Positions 23,689-30,626 of a stretch of 64,000 nucleotides of DNA are shown here, one piece after another. The notes below the pieces were generated by a model. The model had not been told where the DNA came from, did no database searches, and was given only the letters and a program-made list of their open reading frames with translations. A program made the position numbers and the translations under genes. The stretch comes from Microbacterium ureisolvens (GTDB lineage: Bacteria; Actinomycetota; Actinomycetes; Actinomycetales; Microbacteriaceae), in the NCBI RefSeq assembly GCF_019511645.1, contig NZ_JAEUAX010000002.1:1-64000 (forward strand), read 5' to 3'. Each line of letters opens with the position of its first letter. Position 1 is the stretch's first letter.

Positions 23689-24266
23689 CGGCCCACGCCC
23701 GGCAGGCGGGCGTGGCGGTCGCGGTTGAGCCAGCTCCGGACTGTCTCCCCGTGGGCGTGGTCGTCGTCCCAGTCAGGGTCGGTCAGCGCCCCGCGGTGCA
23801 TCAGCCTTGCCGCGGTGCGGGTGTGCCTGCCAGCGTCGAGCACCTCCGCGAGAGCTTCGGCTTCGGGGAATTGCAGGCTGCAGACCAGCTGGTCGTCGTG
23901 GCCGGCGAGTCGCTGATCGAGGATGTCGGCGAGCCGGTCGATGGTCTCTTCGAGCCGGTCCCACGCGACGATGCGGTCCGGCTGCGGTCCCGCAGTGCGG
24001 CTCGGGGATGTCGTTGTCGTGTTCATGATGGTTGCCTCGTTCGTGACTTCGTCAGGCCAGGGCGGCAGGGAGGGGGATGCGGCCAGTCCGGCCGCGAGCA
24101 CGGCGACGACCGCAGCACAGACCACGGCGGCGCCGACGGTCCGCGCGGCGCGGAGCGGATGCCCGCGGATGAGTTGGGCGGCGGCGGCGGGGAGCAGCAG
24201 CACGACGAGGGTGGAGCCGATCGCGGTGGTCGCGAGCAGTGGGATGAGGGGGGTGGGGATGTTCAT
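23685..24266 (-). CDS. Two-helix membrane protein with soluble C-terminal domain
   Basis: The 193-aa product has two transmembrane segments, about 8-30 (PLLATTAIGSTLVVLLLPAAA) and about 43-62 (VGAAVVCAAVVAVLAAGLAA). A cytoplasmic region follows (IVAWDRLEETIDRLADILDQRLAGHDD and AARLMHRGALTDPDWDDDHAHGETV). GGAAGGG precedes ATG 24266 at 7 nt. An internal ATG (MNTTTTSPSR) also has a weak ribosome site, so the soluble part might be made alone. No family is recognised. The order on the minus strand suggests the far end of the ParA operon. Confidence 0.65.
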   Translation of the reverse strand: MNIPTPLIPLLATTAIGSTLVVLLLPAAAAQLIRGHPLRAARTVGAAVVCAAVVAVLAAGLAASPSLPPWPDEVTNEATIMNTTTTSPSRTAGPQPDRIVAWDRLEETIDRLADILDQRLAGHDDQLVCSLQFPEAEALAEVLDAGRHTRTAARLMHRGALTDPDWDDDHAHGETVRSWLNRDRHARLPGVGR

Positions 24267-24295
24267 GGCGGTTCCCTTCCGAGGTGCACCGGTGG

Positions 24296-24598
24296 TTAGA
24301 GGTTGTCGAAGGAGTTGTCGCCGCTGAGGGCGGCGAGGTGGCGGATGAAGGCCCGTCGGTCCGCGGTCGGGGTGGTGATCAGCGTCTGAACGGTGGCGCG
24401 CAGGTCGGTGAGCTGGTCGTTGGGGAGCCCGGCAAGGGGGGCGAGGCACCAGTCGAGGTCTTCGGCGATGGTCCAGCCGGGTTCGTCCGCCTCCTTGTTG
24501 GGGTGCCAGGTGAAGGTGCAGATCGCGACCCGGTACAGGGCGGCCTCGGCGGCGGCAGGGTCGAGCATGAGCGGTTCTCCGGTCGGGGTGGTGGTCAT
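24296..24598 (-). CDS. Hypothetical protein, 100 aa
   Basis: Starts in an ATGA overlap with the charged-repeat gene. The sequence is LMLDPAAAEAALYRVAICTFTWHPNKEADEPGWTIAEDLDWCLAPLAGLPNDQLTDLRATVQTLI and ends LSGDNSFDNL. It looks like a compact helical protein with conserved-looking Trp and Cys positions. No domain is recognised. Its place in the ParA-led operon suggests a role in maintenance or transfer of the element. Confidence 0.65.
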   Translation of the reverse strand: MTTTPTGEPLMLDPAAAEAALYRVAICTFTWHPNKEADEPGWTIAEDLDWCLAPLAGLPNDQLTDLRATVQTLITTPTADRRAFIRHLAALSGDNSFDNL

Positions 24599-25671
24599 CG
24601 GTTCATTCCCATCGTGGTGTTCGGGTTCAGCATCGGGTGCGGCGCGGCGGGGTCGGGGTCGAGGTGATGGCGCCGCCGCGGGGGGTCGCGATGTCGCAAC
24701 TGGTCGTTGACCTGTTTTCCGATCGCGTCCAACCGGGCGTTCTCTACGGCGTCCCGTTGCTCGCGGCGTGCCGCTCGTTCCTGGGCGGCGAGGTGCCGGC
24801 GGGCTTCGGCGAGTAGTTGGCGGCTCGCAAGGCTGCCGTCGGTGGCGAGGGCGTGTTCGATCCGCGTGCGTTTGCTGTCCCGTTCGAACGCCGCCACCAA
24901 CTCCGGCGGCGTCCCCTGCAATTCGTCAACGGCCGGGCCCGGCTTTCGGCGCATCGCGGCGATCTCCTCCGGTGTCCGTGCCCGGGCGAAGAACGCGTCG
25001 GCCGCGGCGGTGTTCGCGCGGCGCTCCGCAGCTGGGGTGGTCCGGATCCGGCGGGGTGGAAGTCCTGCGGCGACGCGGCGCTTCTCGCGCTCCTTCCACG
25101 CCCGGTTGCCCGCGAGCACTTTCTCCCGGTTGGCGGCGTAGTAGGCGCGCTTCTTCGCCTTGAGCTCCTCGGAGTGGGCGGCGTAGTAGGCGCGCGCCTG
25201 GGCGCGTTTCGGTTCCGGGTTCTCTCGGTGCTGGGCCCGGAGCTTCGCGTTGTACTCGTCCTTGTGCGTCTCCCACCAGCGCCGCTGCGCCTTCGCGCGC
25301 ATCGCCCGATACGCCTCCGGGTCCTCGGCTCTCTTGCGCGCCTGCCACTGCCGGGTGTACTCGCGATGCTCGGCCTTGTGCGCCTGGTAGTACTTCTTGG
25401 ACGAGACCTTTCTCGACTCCTTCCGGCGCCGCTCGGCAGCCTTCCGGGCGGTGTCTCGCCTGCTGTACTCGCGCTTCTGCGCGAGCATCTCCTCGCGATG
25501 CTCCGCGTCATAAGCGGCCCGGTACGCGCGGATGTGCTCCTGATTCCGCTCCCGCCACGCCCGCTTCCCCGCACTGATCCGCTCCGCGTTGCGCTCCCGA
25601 TAGACGCGACGTGCCTCCTTCTTTCGTTCCGCGGCGGAGCGATCCTCCTCACCATCGAGCCCGGCGCTCAT
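24595..25671 (-). CDS. Highly charged YxAxxRE-repeat protein
   Basis: The 358-aa protein is built, over about residues 15-200, of imperfect 13-16-residue units such as RVYRERNAERISAGKRAW, AYRAAYDAEHREEMLAQKR, KYYQAHKAEHREYTRQW, AYYAAHSEELKAKKR and AYYAANREKVLAGNRAW. The units are rich in Arg/Lys/Glu with a recurring Tyr-Tyr or Arg-Ala-Tyr/Trp, predicting a long, very basic alpha-helical rod. The C-terminal third is less repetitive and ends with a Pro/His-rich tail. GGAGG lies 8 nt before the ATG, which overlaps the stop of the small ParA partner. Similar tyrosine-punctuated repeats occur in phage and plasmid proteins of unknown function; nucleic-acid binding is inferred from charge. Confidence 0.75.
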   Translation of the reverse strand: MSAGLDGEEDRSAAERKKEARRVYRERNAERISAGKRAWRERNQEHIRAYRAAYDAEHREEMLAQKREYSRRDTARKAAERRRKESRKVSSKKYYQAHKAEHREYTRQWQARKRAEDPEAYRAMRAKAQRRWWETHKDEYNAKLRAQHRENPEPKRAQARAYYAAHSEELKAKKRAYYAANREKVLAGNRAWKEREKRRVAAGLPPRRIRTTPAAERRANTAAADAFFARARTPEEIAAMRRKPGPAVDELQGTPPELVAAFERDSKRTRIEHALATDGSLASRQLLAEARRHLAAQERAARREQRDAVENARLDAIGKQVNDQLRHRDPPRRRHHLDPDPAAPHPMLNPNTTMGMNR

Positions 25672-26186
25672 GCGGAGTCCTCCGTCCGAGCGAGGACAGC
25701 GGGCCCCGAACTGCCGAAGTCAGGAACCTCCGAACGCCCGAAGTCCGCAGGCGCCGGTGCACCGCCCGTGAGCACTCCCGCACCGCCGCCGGTCACCGCC
25801 GTCGACGCCACAGCGGCGCCCCGTCCGGAAGGTCCGGAGTCCGGGAGTACCGGAGCCGCAGAGTTCGGAAGCGCCGAAGTCACGGAGTTGCGGAGTTCGT
25901 CCTCGGTCGAGCCACGCAGCCGATCAGCGTGGGCGAGGAGCAGATCGATCGCGACACGAATCAGCGTGTTCTCCGTGATCCGCTCCGCCTTGAACCGCCG
26001 GCGCCGCATCACCGCATCCGCCAGGGTCGACAGCGCGGTGGCCTGATCGTCACGGATTCGGGCGTCCTTGCGGGTCAGTTGGGCGAACATCGGGACCGGA
26101 CCCTTGCCAGGCGGGGTCTCCGCGGCGACGCGGGCGCGGGCGTCGCTCAGCCTGTCGGCGAGATCGACTCTGGCCATCGTCACCAC
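25668..26186 (-). CDS. Putative ParB-like/RHH partner of ParA
   Basis: Up to 172 aa. The N-terminal half (ARVDLADRLSDARARV, then PMFAQLTRKDARIRDDQATALSTLADAVMRRRRFKAERITENTLIRVAIDLLLAHADRL) resembles a ribbon-helix-helix DNA-binding module: a short strand followed by two helices ending in ITENTLIRVAIDLLL. The second half is Ser/Pro/Gly low complexity encoded by a short DNA repeat. GTG codons at 26186 and 26183 and an ATG at 26177 are all possible starts; the overlap with the ParA stop favours the GTGs. Directly following parA, it is the natural candidate for the centromere-binding partner. Confidence 0.65.
   Translation of the reverse strand: MVTMARVDLADRLSDARARVAAETPPGKGPVPMFAQLTRKDARIRDDQATALSTLADAVMRRRRFKAERITENTLIRVAIDLLLAHADRLRGSTEDELRNSVTSALPNSAAPVLPDSGPSGRGAAVASTAVTGGGAGVLTGGAPAPADFGRSEVPDFGSSGPAVLARTEDSA
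25694..25905 (-). repeat. Short degenerate repeats (iteron-like) in the ParA-partner gene
   Basis: On the minus strand GACTTCGG, AACTCCG, GTTCGGAG and related 7-8-mers recur many times, both at about 25826-25900 (AACTCCGCAACTCCGTGACT and onward) and at about 25703-25745 (two GACTTCGG copies 24 nt apart). They encode the low-complexity Ser/Pro/Gly tail. The repetition at DNA level is stronger than the protein needs, so these may be parS-like binding sites. Confidence 0.4.
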
Positions 26187-26839
26187 GCTCCCGCGGGTGC
26201 CGGTGCCAGCAGTTGCTCGAGCTCCCGGGCGATGGCGGCGATGTCCGCGATCGGCCCTTCGGTGCGCCGGTTTCGCCGCAGGCTCGTGACCAGCTGACCC
26301 AGCACCGGGGCATCCAACTGCACCTTGTACTGCCGCAGGTGCGCCTCCAGCCGCGGGACACCCAGCTCACAGTCCAGCAGCCGCTGCCACGTCTCCAATT
26401 GGTTCGGCACGCGCGGGTCGATCCGGTTCAGCAGCACCCCGTGACGCAGGTGGCGCGGTTCGATCAGCCGGCTGAGCGTGCGGAGGGTGGGCTCGACCGC
26501 GAGCGGCTCAGGGGTCACGGGTATGAGCGCGAAGTCAGCAGCATCCAGCACCGTCTCCAACACGGCGGTGTCCTCGAGGCTGCCGGGGGTATCCACCAGC
26601 ACCACCTCGTAGTCCGCGCCCAGTTCCCGCAGTCGGCTCAGCATGTTCGGGTGCTGGCTGCCCGCGAAATCGAACGGCAGCCCATCCCGGACGTTCTCCG
26701 CCCACCACACGGTCGACTGCTGCCGGTCCACATCCACCACCAGCACCCGATGCCGCCGCGACAGCTCCGCGCCCACCTGCATCGCAACGGTGGTCTTCCC
26801 GACCCCGCCCTTCTGATTCGCTATCGCGATCACCCGCAT
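26180..26839 (-). CDS. ParA-family partition ATPase
   Basis: The 219-aa protein is a small ParA: MRVIAIANQKGGVGKTTVAM with the deviant Walker A (KGGVGKTT), RVLVVDVDRQQSTVWWAE, the switch II region YEVVLVDTPGSLEDTAVLETVLDAADFALIPVTPEP, and GVLLNRIDPRV. It lacks the N-terminal DNA-binding domain of P1-type ParAs, so autoregulation would be done by its partner. It should bind nonspecific DNA as an ATP dimer and move the element's partition complex. It is the first gene of a minus-strand operon that continues to 23685. GAGGTCCGTC precedes the ATG. Confidence 0.92.
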   Translation of the reverse strand: MRVIAIANQKGGVGKTTVAMQVGAELSRRHRVLVVDVDRQQSTVWWAENVRDGLPFDFAGSQHPNMLSRLRELGADYEVVLVDTPGSLEDTAVLETVLDAADFALIPVTPEPLAVEPTLRTLSRLIEPRHLRHGVLLNRIDPRVPNQLETWQRLLDCELGVPRLEAHLRQYKVQLDAPVLGQLVTSLRRNRRTEGPIADIAAIARELEQLLAPAPAGAW

Positions 26840-26865
26840 GACGGACCTCCGAGCTTCGAAACCGT

Positions 26866-26880
26866 GGAATTCAAAATTCC
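26866..26880. promoter_or_regulatory. GGAATT-N3-AATTCC palindrome, putative operator
   Basis: A 15-bp inverted repeat (GGAATT, spacer CAA, AATTCC) sits 27 bp upstream of the parA start in the only AT-rich stretch of the region, between divergent operons. It is a likely operator for parA autoregulation or a partition site. Confidence 0.45.
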
Positions 26881-26881
26881 T

Positions 26882-26912
26882 TTGGCATTAGTAGACCGCT
26901 TAGTCGTATAGT
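26882..26912 (+). promoter_or_regulatory. Candidate promoter for the integrase-side operon
   Basis: TTGGCA (26882-26887) and TATAGT (26907-26912) are 19 bp apart, the best housekeeping-type promoter match in the window. It directs transcription toward the gene at 26973 and on to the excisionase-like and integrase genes. Confidence 0.45.
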
Positions 26913-26972
26913 TAGCAAGAGGCTTCGTGGAATGCCGATGCGGTTAGGCAAACTAAGGGGGTGAAGGTCGAC

Positions 26973-27551
26973 GTGAAGACACTCGATGGCGAAGAAATGA
27001 CGGGGCGCGCAGCCACGCAGCCAATCGGGTCCGCATTGCGCATTGCCCCGGCGTTCGTCGCGACGACACGCGATGAGCACGCCGGCGTCGAGACCACCAT
27101 CGAGGCGATGTATAGCGCTGACCGAGGTCGCTACGTGATCACCACGATCCTCAATCGGGCGATCAGCGACGAGTTCAGCGACTACCGGCTACGCCACACC
27201 GCCCCGCAGGCGATCCTGCAGACGGCGATCCCGCGCTGCATCACGGTCAAGCTCGAGGACGGACCGAACGAGCGCTGGCTCACCGTGTCAGACCTGACGT
27301 CATCCGCGGACGGACGCATCATCCCGCCATGGATGGCCGCGGCCGTCGTCAAGCGCGGCGTCAAGGACGAACGGTGGGACGTCATCGAGATCCTGTATGG
27401 CACGGCCGCGCTTGCGGACGGGTCGCCGGTGAAGCTGATCTCCTTGGAGCTGGATGTGCCCGAACGCACCGCGCAGGACTGGATCCGCAGCGCCCGTGCG
27501 GCAGGGCGCCTGGAAGGGCTGGAATCGAATGTGGGTCGACCGCGCACGTGA
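26973..27551 (+). CDS. Hypothetical DNA-binding-type protein of the element
   Basis: The 192-aa protein has no family I can name. The N-terminal half (GSALRIAPAFVATTRDEHAGVETTIEAMYSADRGRYVITTIL and DEFSDYRLRHTAPQAILQTAIPRCITVKL) is beta-rich. The C-terminal half (PPWMAAAVVKRGVKDERWDVIEILYGTAALADGSPVKLISLELDVPERTAQDWIRSARAAGRL) ends in a clear helix-turn-helix with VPERTAQDWIRSAR as recognition helix. GTG 26973 has GAAGG 5 nt upstream; a GTG at 26961 is immediately behind AAGGGG and so too close. It overlaps the excisionase-like gene and probably regulates the element. Confidence 0.7.
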   Translation: MKTLDGEEMTGRAATQPIGSALRIAPAFVATTRDEHAGVETTIEAMYSADRGRYVITTILNRAISDEFSDYRLRHTAPQAILQTAIPRCITVKLEDGPNERWLTVSDLTSSADGRIIPPWMAAAVVKRGVKDERWDVIEILYGTAALADGSPVKLISLELDVPERTAQDWIRSARAAGRLEGLESNVGRPRT

Positions 27552-27766
27552 CCACCGTCACGGCGACCGGGCAGACTGTCGTCGCCGTTGACCACGTCAC
27601 CGCGGCCGCCGCGCTCGGACTGAGCCCGTCCCGGCTGCGCCACCATGTTCGCCTCGGCGACATCACCCCGCATTTCTCCGGCAGCAAACCGCTCTATCTG
27701 GTCACCGACCTCGAACGCTTCATCGAGCAACTCCCCACCCACCCGGAGCATCTTCCGTCGGCGTAA
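27548..27766 (+). CDS. Excisionase-like small helix-turn-helix protein
   Basis: A 72-aa product from a GTG that overlaps the preceding stop (GTGA, 27548-27551). VTAAAALGLSPSRLRHHVRLGDITPHFSG is followed by LYLVTDLERFIEQLPTH, the winged-helix excisionase/MerR-type arrangement in which a helix-turn-helix is followed by a short wing and a DLxxFI helix. It ends 6 bp before the integrase ATG, the usual position for a recombination directionality factor. Confidence 0.75.
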   Translation: MTTVTATGQTVVAVDHVTAAAALGLSPSRLRHHVRLGDITPHFSGSKPLYLVTDLERFIEQLPTHPEHLPSA

Positions 27767-27772
27767 CCCCAG

Positions 27773-28990
27773 ATGCCCAAGCGCAGAGACCACGGGCAGG
27801 GCGGCCTGTACTACCTGAAGAGTCGCGACCTCTGGCGCGGCGTCGTCGATGACGGATTCAAGCCCGACGGCAGCAGACGACAGCGGTACGTCCACGCCAA
27901 GACCCGCGAAGAGTGCGTCAAGAAACTCCGCAAGCTCATGCAGCAGCTCGCCGAGCACGGCCAACCGCTCGACCACCGCACCCGCGTCACCGACCTCGCC
28001 GACAGCTGGCTCGAAGAAGCCGGCGACCGGCTGAAGCCGAAGACGATGCAGGGTTACCGCTCCCACCTGGCCACCAGCATCATCCCCATCCTCGGAAAGC
28101 GGGTCGTCGCCGAGCTCCTTCCCACCGACGTACGGCGACTGCACAGCGCGATCTTCGCCCGCGGGGTCGGCCCCGCCTCCGTCGCCGGCGCACACCGGAC
28201 ACTCTCCGCGATGCTCGGCTACGCCGTCGAGAACGGGATGATCAACCGCAATGTCGCGGAGGCCGTCGACCTGCCCAAACAAGCGCCCGCCGCGCGAGAC
28301 TCACTCACCCGGCATGAGGCAGCGGCACTCATCGCTCTCGGAGATCCGAGGTGGAATCTTCCCCTTCTCTCCGGTGCACGCGACGGCGAGATGCGCGGCC
28401 TTCGACACAACGACCTCGACCTGGACCACAACCTCGCCCACGTCTCCTGGAACCTCGTCGAAGTCACGTCACTGCACGGCTGCGGCGGAACCTGCGGCTT
28501 CAAGGTCGCAGGACGATGCCCGCAGCGCATCCTCGACATCGCCCCCAGCCTCGAATACGAGTTGCTCGAAGGTCGCTGGGCGCTCGTACGCCCCAAGTCC
28601 TACAAGCCTCGCGTCGCGCCGCTCACCCCGGAGGTCTCCTCGGCGCTGCGGGAACACCTCGAGAAGGACGGCAACCCGAACCCTCACCACCTCGTGTGGC
28701 ATCGCCCTACCGGGAAGCCACTGACGAACGAGGACAGCAACGCCGCATTCCGAGCCGCGCTTGCCGCTGCCGGGATCAAGCGTCCCGCGACCACACACTG
28801 GCTCCGACACACCTACACGACCATGGCTGAGCACGCGGGCATCCCCTGGGTCGTGTACGCCGGCATCTCCGGTCACGGGTCCGAGGACATCTCGCGGAAG
28901 TACACGCACCAACTCGAGCAAGAAGCACGCGCCGGCATCGCAACACTCGCCAGCTACCTGAACCCGCCCCGGCCCGACACTCGCGACTGA
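27773..28990 (+). CDS. Tyrosine-type site-specific integrase
   Basis: The 405-aa protein has an AP2-like arm-binding N-terminus (GGLYYLKSRDLWRGVVDDGF), a SAM-like core-binding domain (LADSWLEEAGDRLKPKTMQGYRSHLATSIIPILGKRVVAEL), and a catalytic domain with Arg203 (SGARDGEMRGL), His342/Arg345 (HWLRHTYTT), His368 (GHGSEDIS) and the nucleophile Tyr377 (RKYTH). All catalytic positions are intact. It is encoded 290 bp from, and pointing toward, the 3' end of tRNA-Arg, the classical attachment configuration. This defines the right end of an integrated element extending leftward. Confidence 0.95.
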   Translation: MPKRRDHGQGGLYYLKSRDLWRGVVDDGFKPDGSRRQRYVHAKTREECVKKLRKLMQQLAEHGQPLDHRTRVTDLADSWLEEAGDRLKPKTMQGYRSHLATSIIPILGKRVVAELLPTDVRRLHSAIFARGVGPASVAGAHRTLSAMLGYAVENGMINRNVAEAVDLPKQAPAARDSLTRHEAAALIALGDPRWNLPLLSGARDGEMRGLRHNDLDLDHNLAHVSWNLVEVTSLHGCGGTCGFKVAGRCPQRILDIAPSLEYELLEGRWALVRPKSYKPRVAPLTPEVSSALREHLEKDGNPNPHHLVWHRPTGKPLTNEDSNAAFRAALAAAGIKRPATTHWLRHTYTTMAEHAGIPWVVYAGISGHGSEDISRKYTHQLEQEARAGIATLASYLNPPRPDTRD

Positions 28991-29065
28991 ATCCCCGCTG
29001 CACACCACCTGTGCGGACGTAGAGCGCTTCGCTTCCGCCGCACAGGCGTGTCTCCGCCAAACGAG

Positions 29066-29109
29066 CTGTCAGAGATGTCCCGATGCAGAACTGTCAGTCC
29101 TGTCCTGAT
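29066..29109 (+). repeat. Two CTGTCAG-N3-TGTCC-N-GAT repeats, 25-bp period
   Basis: CTGTCAGAGATGTCCCGAT (29066-29084) and CTGTCAGTCCTGTCCTGAT (29091-29109) agree at 15 of 19 positions. They lie between the integrase and the tRNA and may be integrase arm sites; a remnant insertion-sequence end is an alternative. Confidence 0.45.
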
Positions 29110-29144
29110 ACATCCCCGCACGACGGTTCCGCGGCCTCGATCTA

Positions 29145-29168
29145 GTGCACACATAGGTGCACACATAC
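29145..29168 (+). repeat. Tandem 12-bp repeat GTGCACACATA[G/C]
   Basis: Two adjacent copies (29145-29156 and 29157-29168) differ only in the last base and run into GTGTGGTGTGC, which pairs back with GCACAC. Directly repeated short sites next to an integrase are typical of arm-type binding sites for integrase or its directionality factor. Confidence 0.45.
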
Positions 29169-29230
29169 GTGTGGTGTGCTGTGACGCCATGTGGCGTCCT
29201 CGCCACTCCGGCCGTCAGGCGCAGAAACAA

Positions 29231-29258
29231 GAAAAGCGCCGGTAAACCGGCGCTTTTC
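29231..29258. terminator. Bidirectional rho-independent terminator
   Basis: GAAAAGCGCCGG and CCGGCGCTTTTC form a perfect 12-bp stem around a TAAA loop, with A- and T-rich edges on both sides. It can end the integrase transcript (plus) and the tRNA-Arg transcript (minus). Confidence 0.85.
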
Positions 29259-29283
29259 TCAAGGTTACTGTCTCAACACAGTG

Positions 29284-29356
29284 CGCGCCCGAAGGGACTC
29301 GAACCCCTAACCTTCTGATCCGTAGTCAGATGCTCTATCCATTGAGCTACGGGCGC
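29284..29356 (-). tRNA. tRNA-Arg(ACG)
   Basis: Read on the minus strand, the acceptor GCGCCCG (29356-29350) pairs with CGGGCGC (29291-29285), followed by discriminator G at 29284. The D arm contains AGCTCAATGGATAGAGC. The anticodon stem TCTGA/TCAGA encloses CTACGGA with anticodon ACG. The T arm is GGGGTTCGAGTCCC. Length is 73 nt without an encoded CCA. Its 3' end faces the integrase, marking it as the attachment site of the element. Confidence 0.95.
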
Positions 29357-29468
29357 ATGTTGCTCGCTCTCGCGCACAACGTCGTCAAGAATACCTGACG
29401 GATGCGCGCCGCGCGAATCGGCGGACGGATGCTGGATTCCCGGGCGTGTCCGCACTCGGCGGGCTCTC

Positions 29469-29861
29469 CTATGCGCCGTCGAGAGCACGCAGCTGCCGTT
29501 GCAGCGCGACCTGCCGGTACGAGGTGTCGATGAGCTCGGCGAGGAGCTCCCAGTCACCGGCATCCGGTTCCACGCGTAGCGCAAGCCAGCCGTACGCCCC
29601 CTCGTAGGCCGGCACGAAGACGTCGTCGCGTTCGAGAAGCGCCGGACGCTCCAGCTCGTCGGGGATGAACTCGACCGCACCGATGTCGTCGTGGGCGGCG
29701 CCGACGATCGCGAACTGGCGCCTGCCCGCGCGAAAGGTGGAACGCCCGTGCGCGAGGACCTCGGTGGCCTCGGGGTACGGCAGGCAGATCTCCCGCACCC
29801 GCCTGGTCAGCGGGTGATCCACCGGGAAGCGCATCGGATGCGGTGCAGCGTCGTCGACCAC
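29469..29861 (-). CDS. MmcQ/YjbR-family protein
   Basis: The 130-aa protein has the MmcQ/YjbR (CyaY-like DNA-binding) pattern: LTRRVREICLPYPEATEVLAHGRSTFRAGRRQFAIVG, ERDDVFVPAYEGAYGWLALRVEPDAGDWELLAELIDTSYRQVA. The fold recalls double-wing DNA-binding proteins; the cellular role is unknown. A GTG at 29861 lies 6 nt after TAGCCT, suggesting a leaderless start; an internal ATG (MRFPVDHP) would shorten it by nine residues. Confidence 0.85.
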   Translation of the reverse strand: MVDDAAPHPMRFPVDHPLTRRVREICLPYPEATEVLAHGRSTFRAGRRQFAIVGAAHDDIGAVEFIPDELERPALLERDDVFVPAYEGAYGWLALRVEPDAGDWELLAELIDTSYRQVALQRQLRALDGA

Positions 29862-29895
29862 GGCTCGAGGCTACGCCTCCCGACGGGTGCCGTCG

Positions 29896-30525
29896 TCAGG
29901 ACTCGAGCTCGCTGATGTCGATGCCGGAGACGCGCGGCGAGTGCGCTGCGGGCGCGGCCGGGGGCGCAGCATCCGTCTCGACATCATCGTGATGGCGCTT
30001 ATGTGCGGCGAGGCGCGGGAGGTCGACGAGGCGGATCGACTGCATGCGGGCGGCGCGCATGCGGTCATAATCGGGATCGAGCTCGGGGCGCATGCCCTCG
30101 ACGCGCAGGCGGCGCTGCAGGTTCGCCTCGACGTCGCCCCATGCGGCGTCGCGGGACTGCTCGATGAAGGTGCGCACGACGTGCGGGTCGTCCGCCATGC
30201 GCCTCAGGGCCGTCGCCACGCCGGCGTACTGGCGTCCGCGCCGACGGAGATTGCGGGTGTCACGGTCGCGGTAGTCGTGCGTGCCGTCGGGGTCGGTGAA
30301 CTTGCCCCAGGCCTTCTTGCGCTGACGCTTGACGAGCGCAGCGGCCTGCTCCTGCTCGTCCGCGAGCGCCAGGAGCGTCTCACGGGCGAACGGCGTGAAG
30401 GCGACCACATCGAAGTGCTCGTCGTGCGCGATCGTCTCGACGAGGATGCGGTTGCGGATCGCGAGGCGCGCTGCGGCGGACGCGATGGACACTCCTTCGG
30501 CGATCGCCTCTGCGGTCTTGCCCAT
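29896..30525 (-). CDS. Conserved hypothetical helical protein
   Basis: The 209-aa protein starts at ATG 30525 with GGAGG 5 nt upstream. It opens GKTAEAIAEGVSIASAAARLAIRNRILVETIAHDEHFDV and continues ARETLLALADEQEQAAALVKRQRKKAWGKFTDPDGTHDYRDRDTRNLRRRGRQYAGVATALRRM with a Pro/Ala-rich C-terminal third. It is basic and mostly helical. I recognise it as a type of protein common in Microbacteriaceae but know no function. Confidence 0.75.
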   Translation of the reverse strand: MGKTAEAIAEGVSIASAAARLAIRNRILVETIAHDEHFDVVAFTPFARETLLALADEQEQAAALVKRQRKKAWGKFTDPDGTHDYRDRDTRNLRRRGRQYAGVATALRRMADDPHVVRTFIEQSRDAAWGDVEANLQRRLRVEGMRPELDPDYDRMRAARMQSIRLVDLPRLAAHKRHHDDVETDAAPPAAPAAHSPRVSGIDISELES

Positions 30526-30626
30526 CGAACCTCCCCTCAAAGGCTAGCGTCCGTCGAGCACTCCCGAGTCAGCCAGAATCGTATGCGCGGCTCGTCGATG
30601 GCGACGGCCGGATCGAGAGGCATCAC

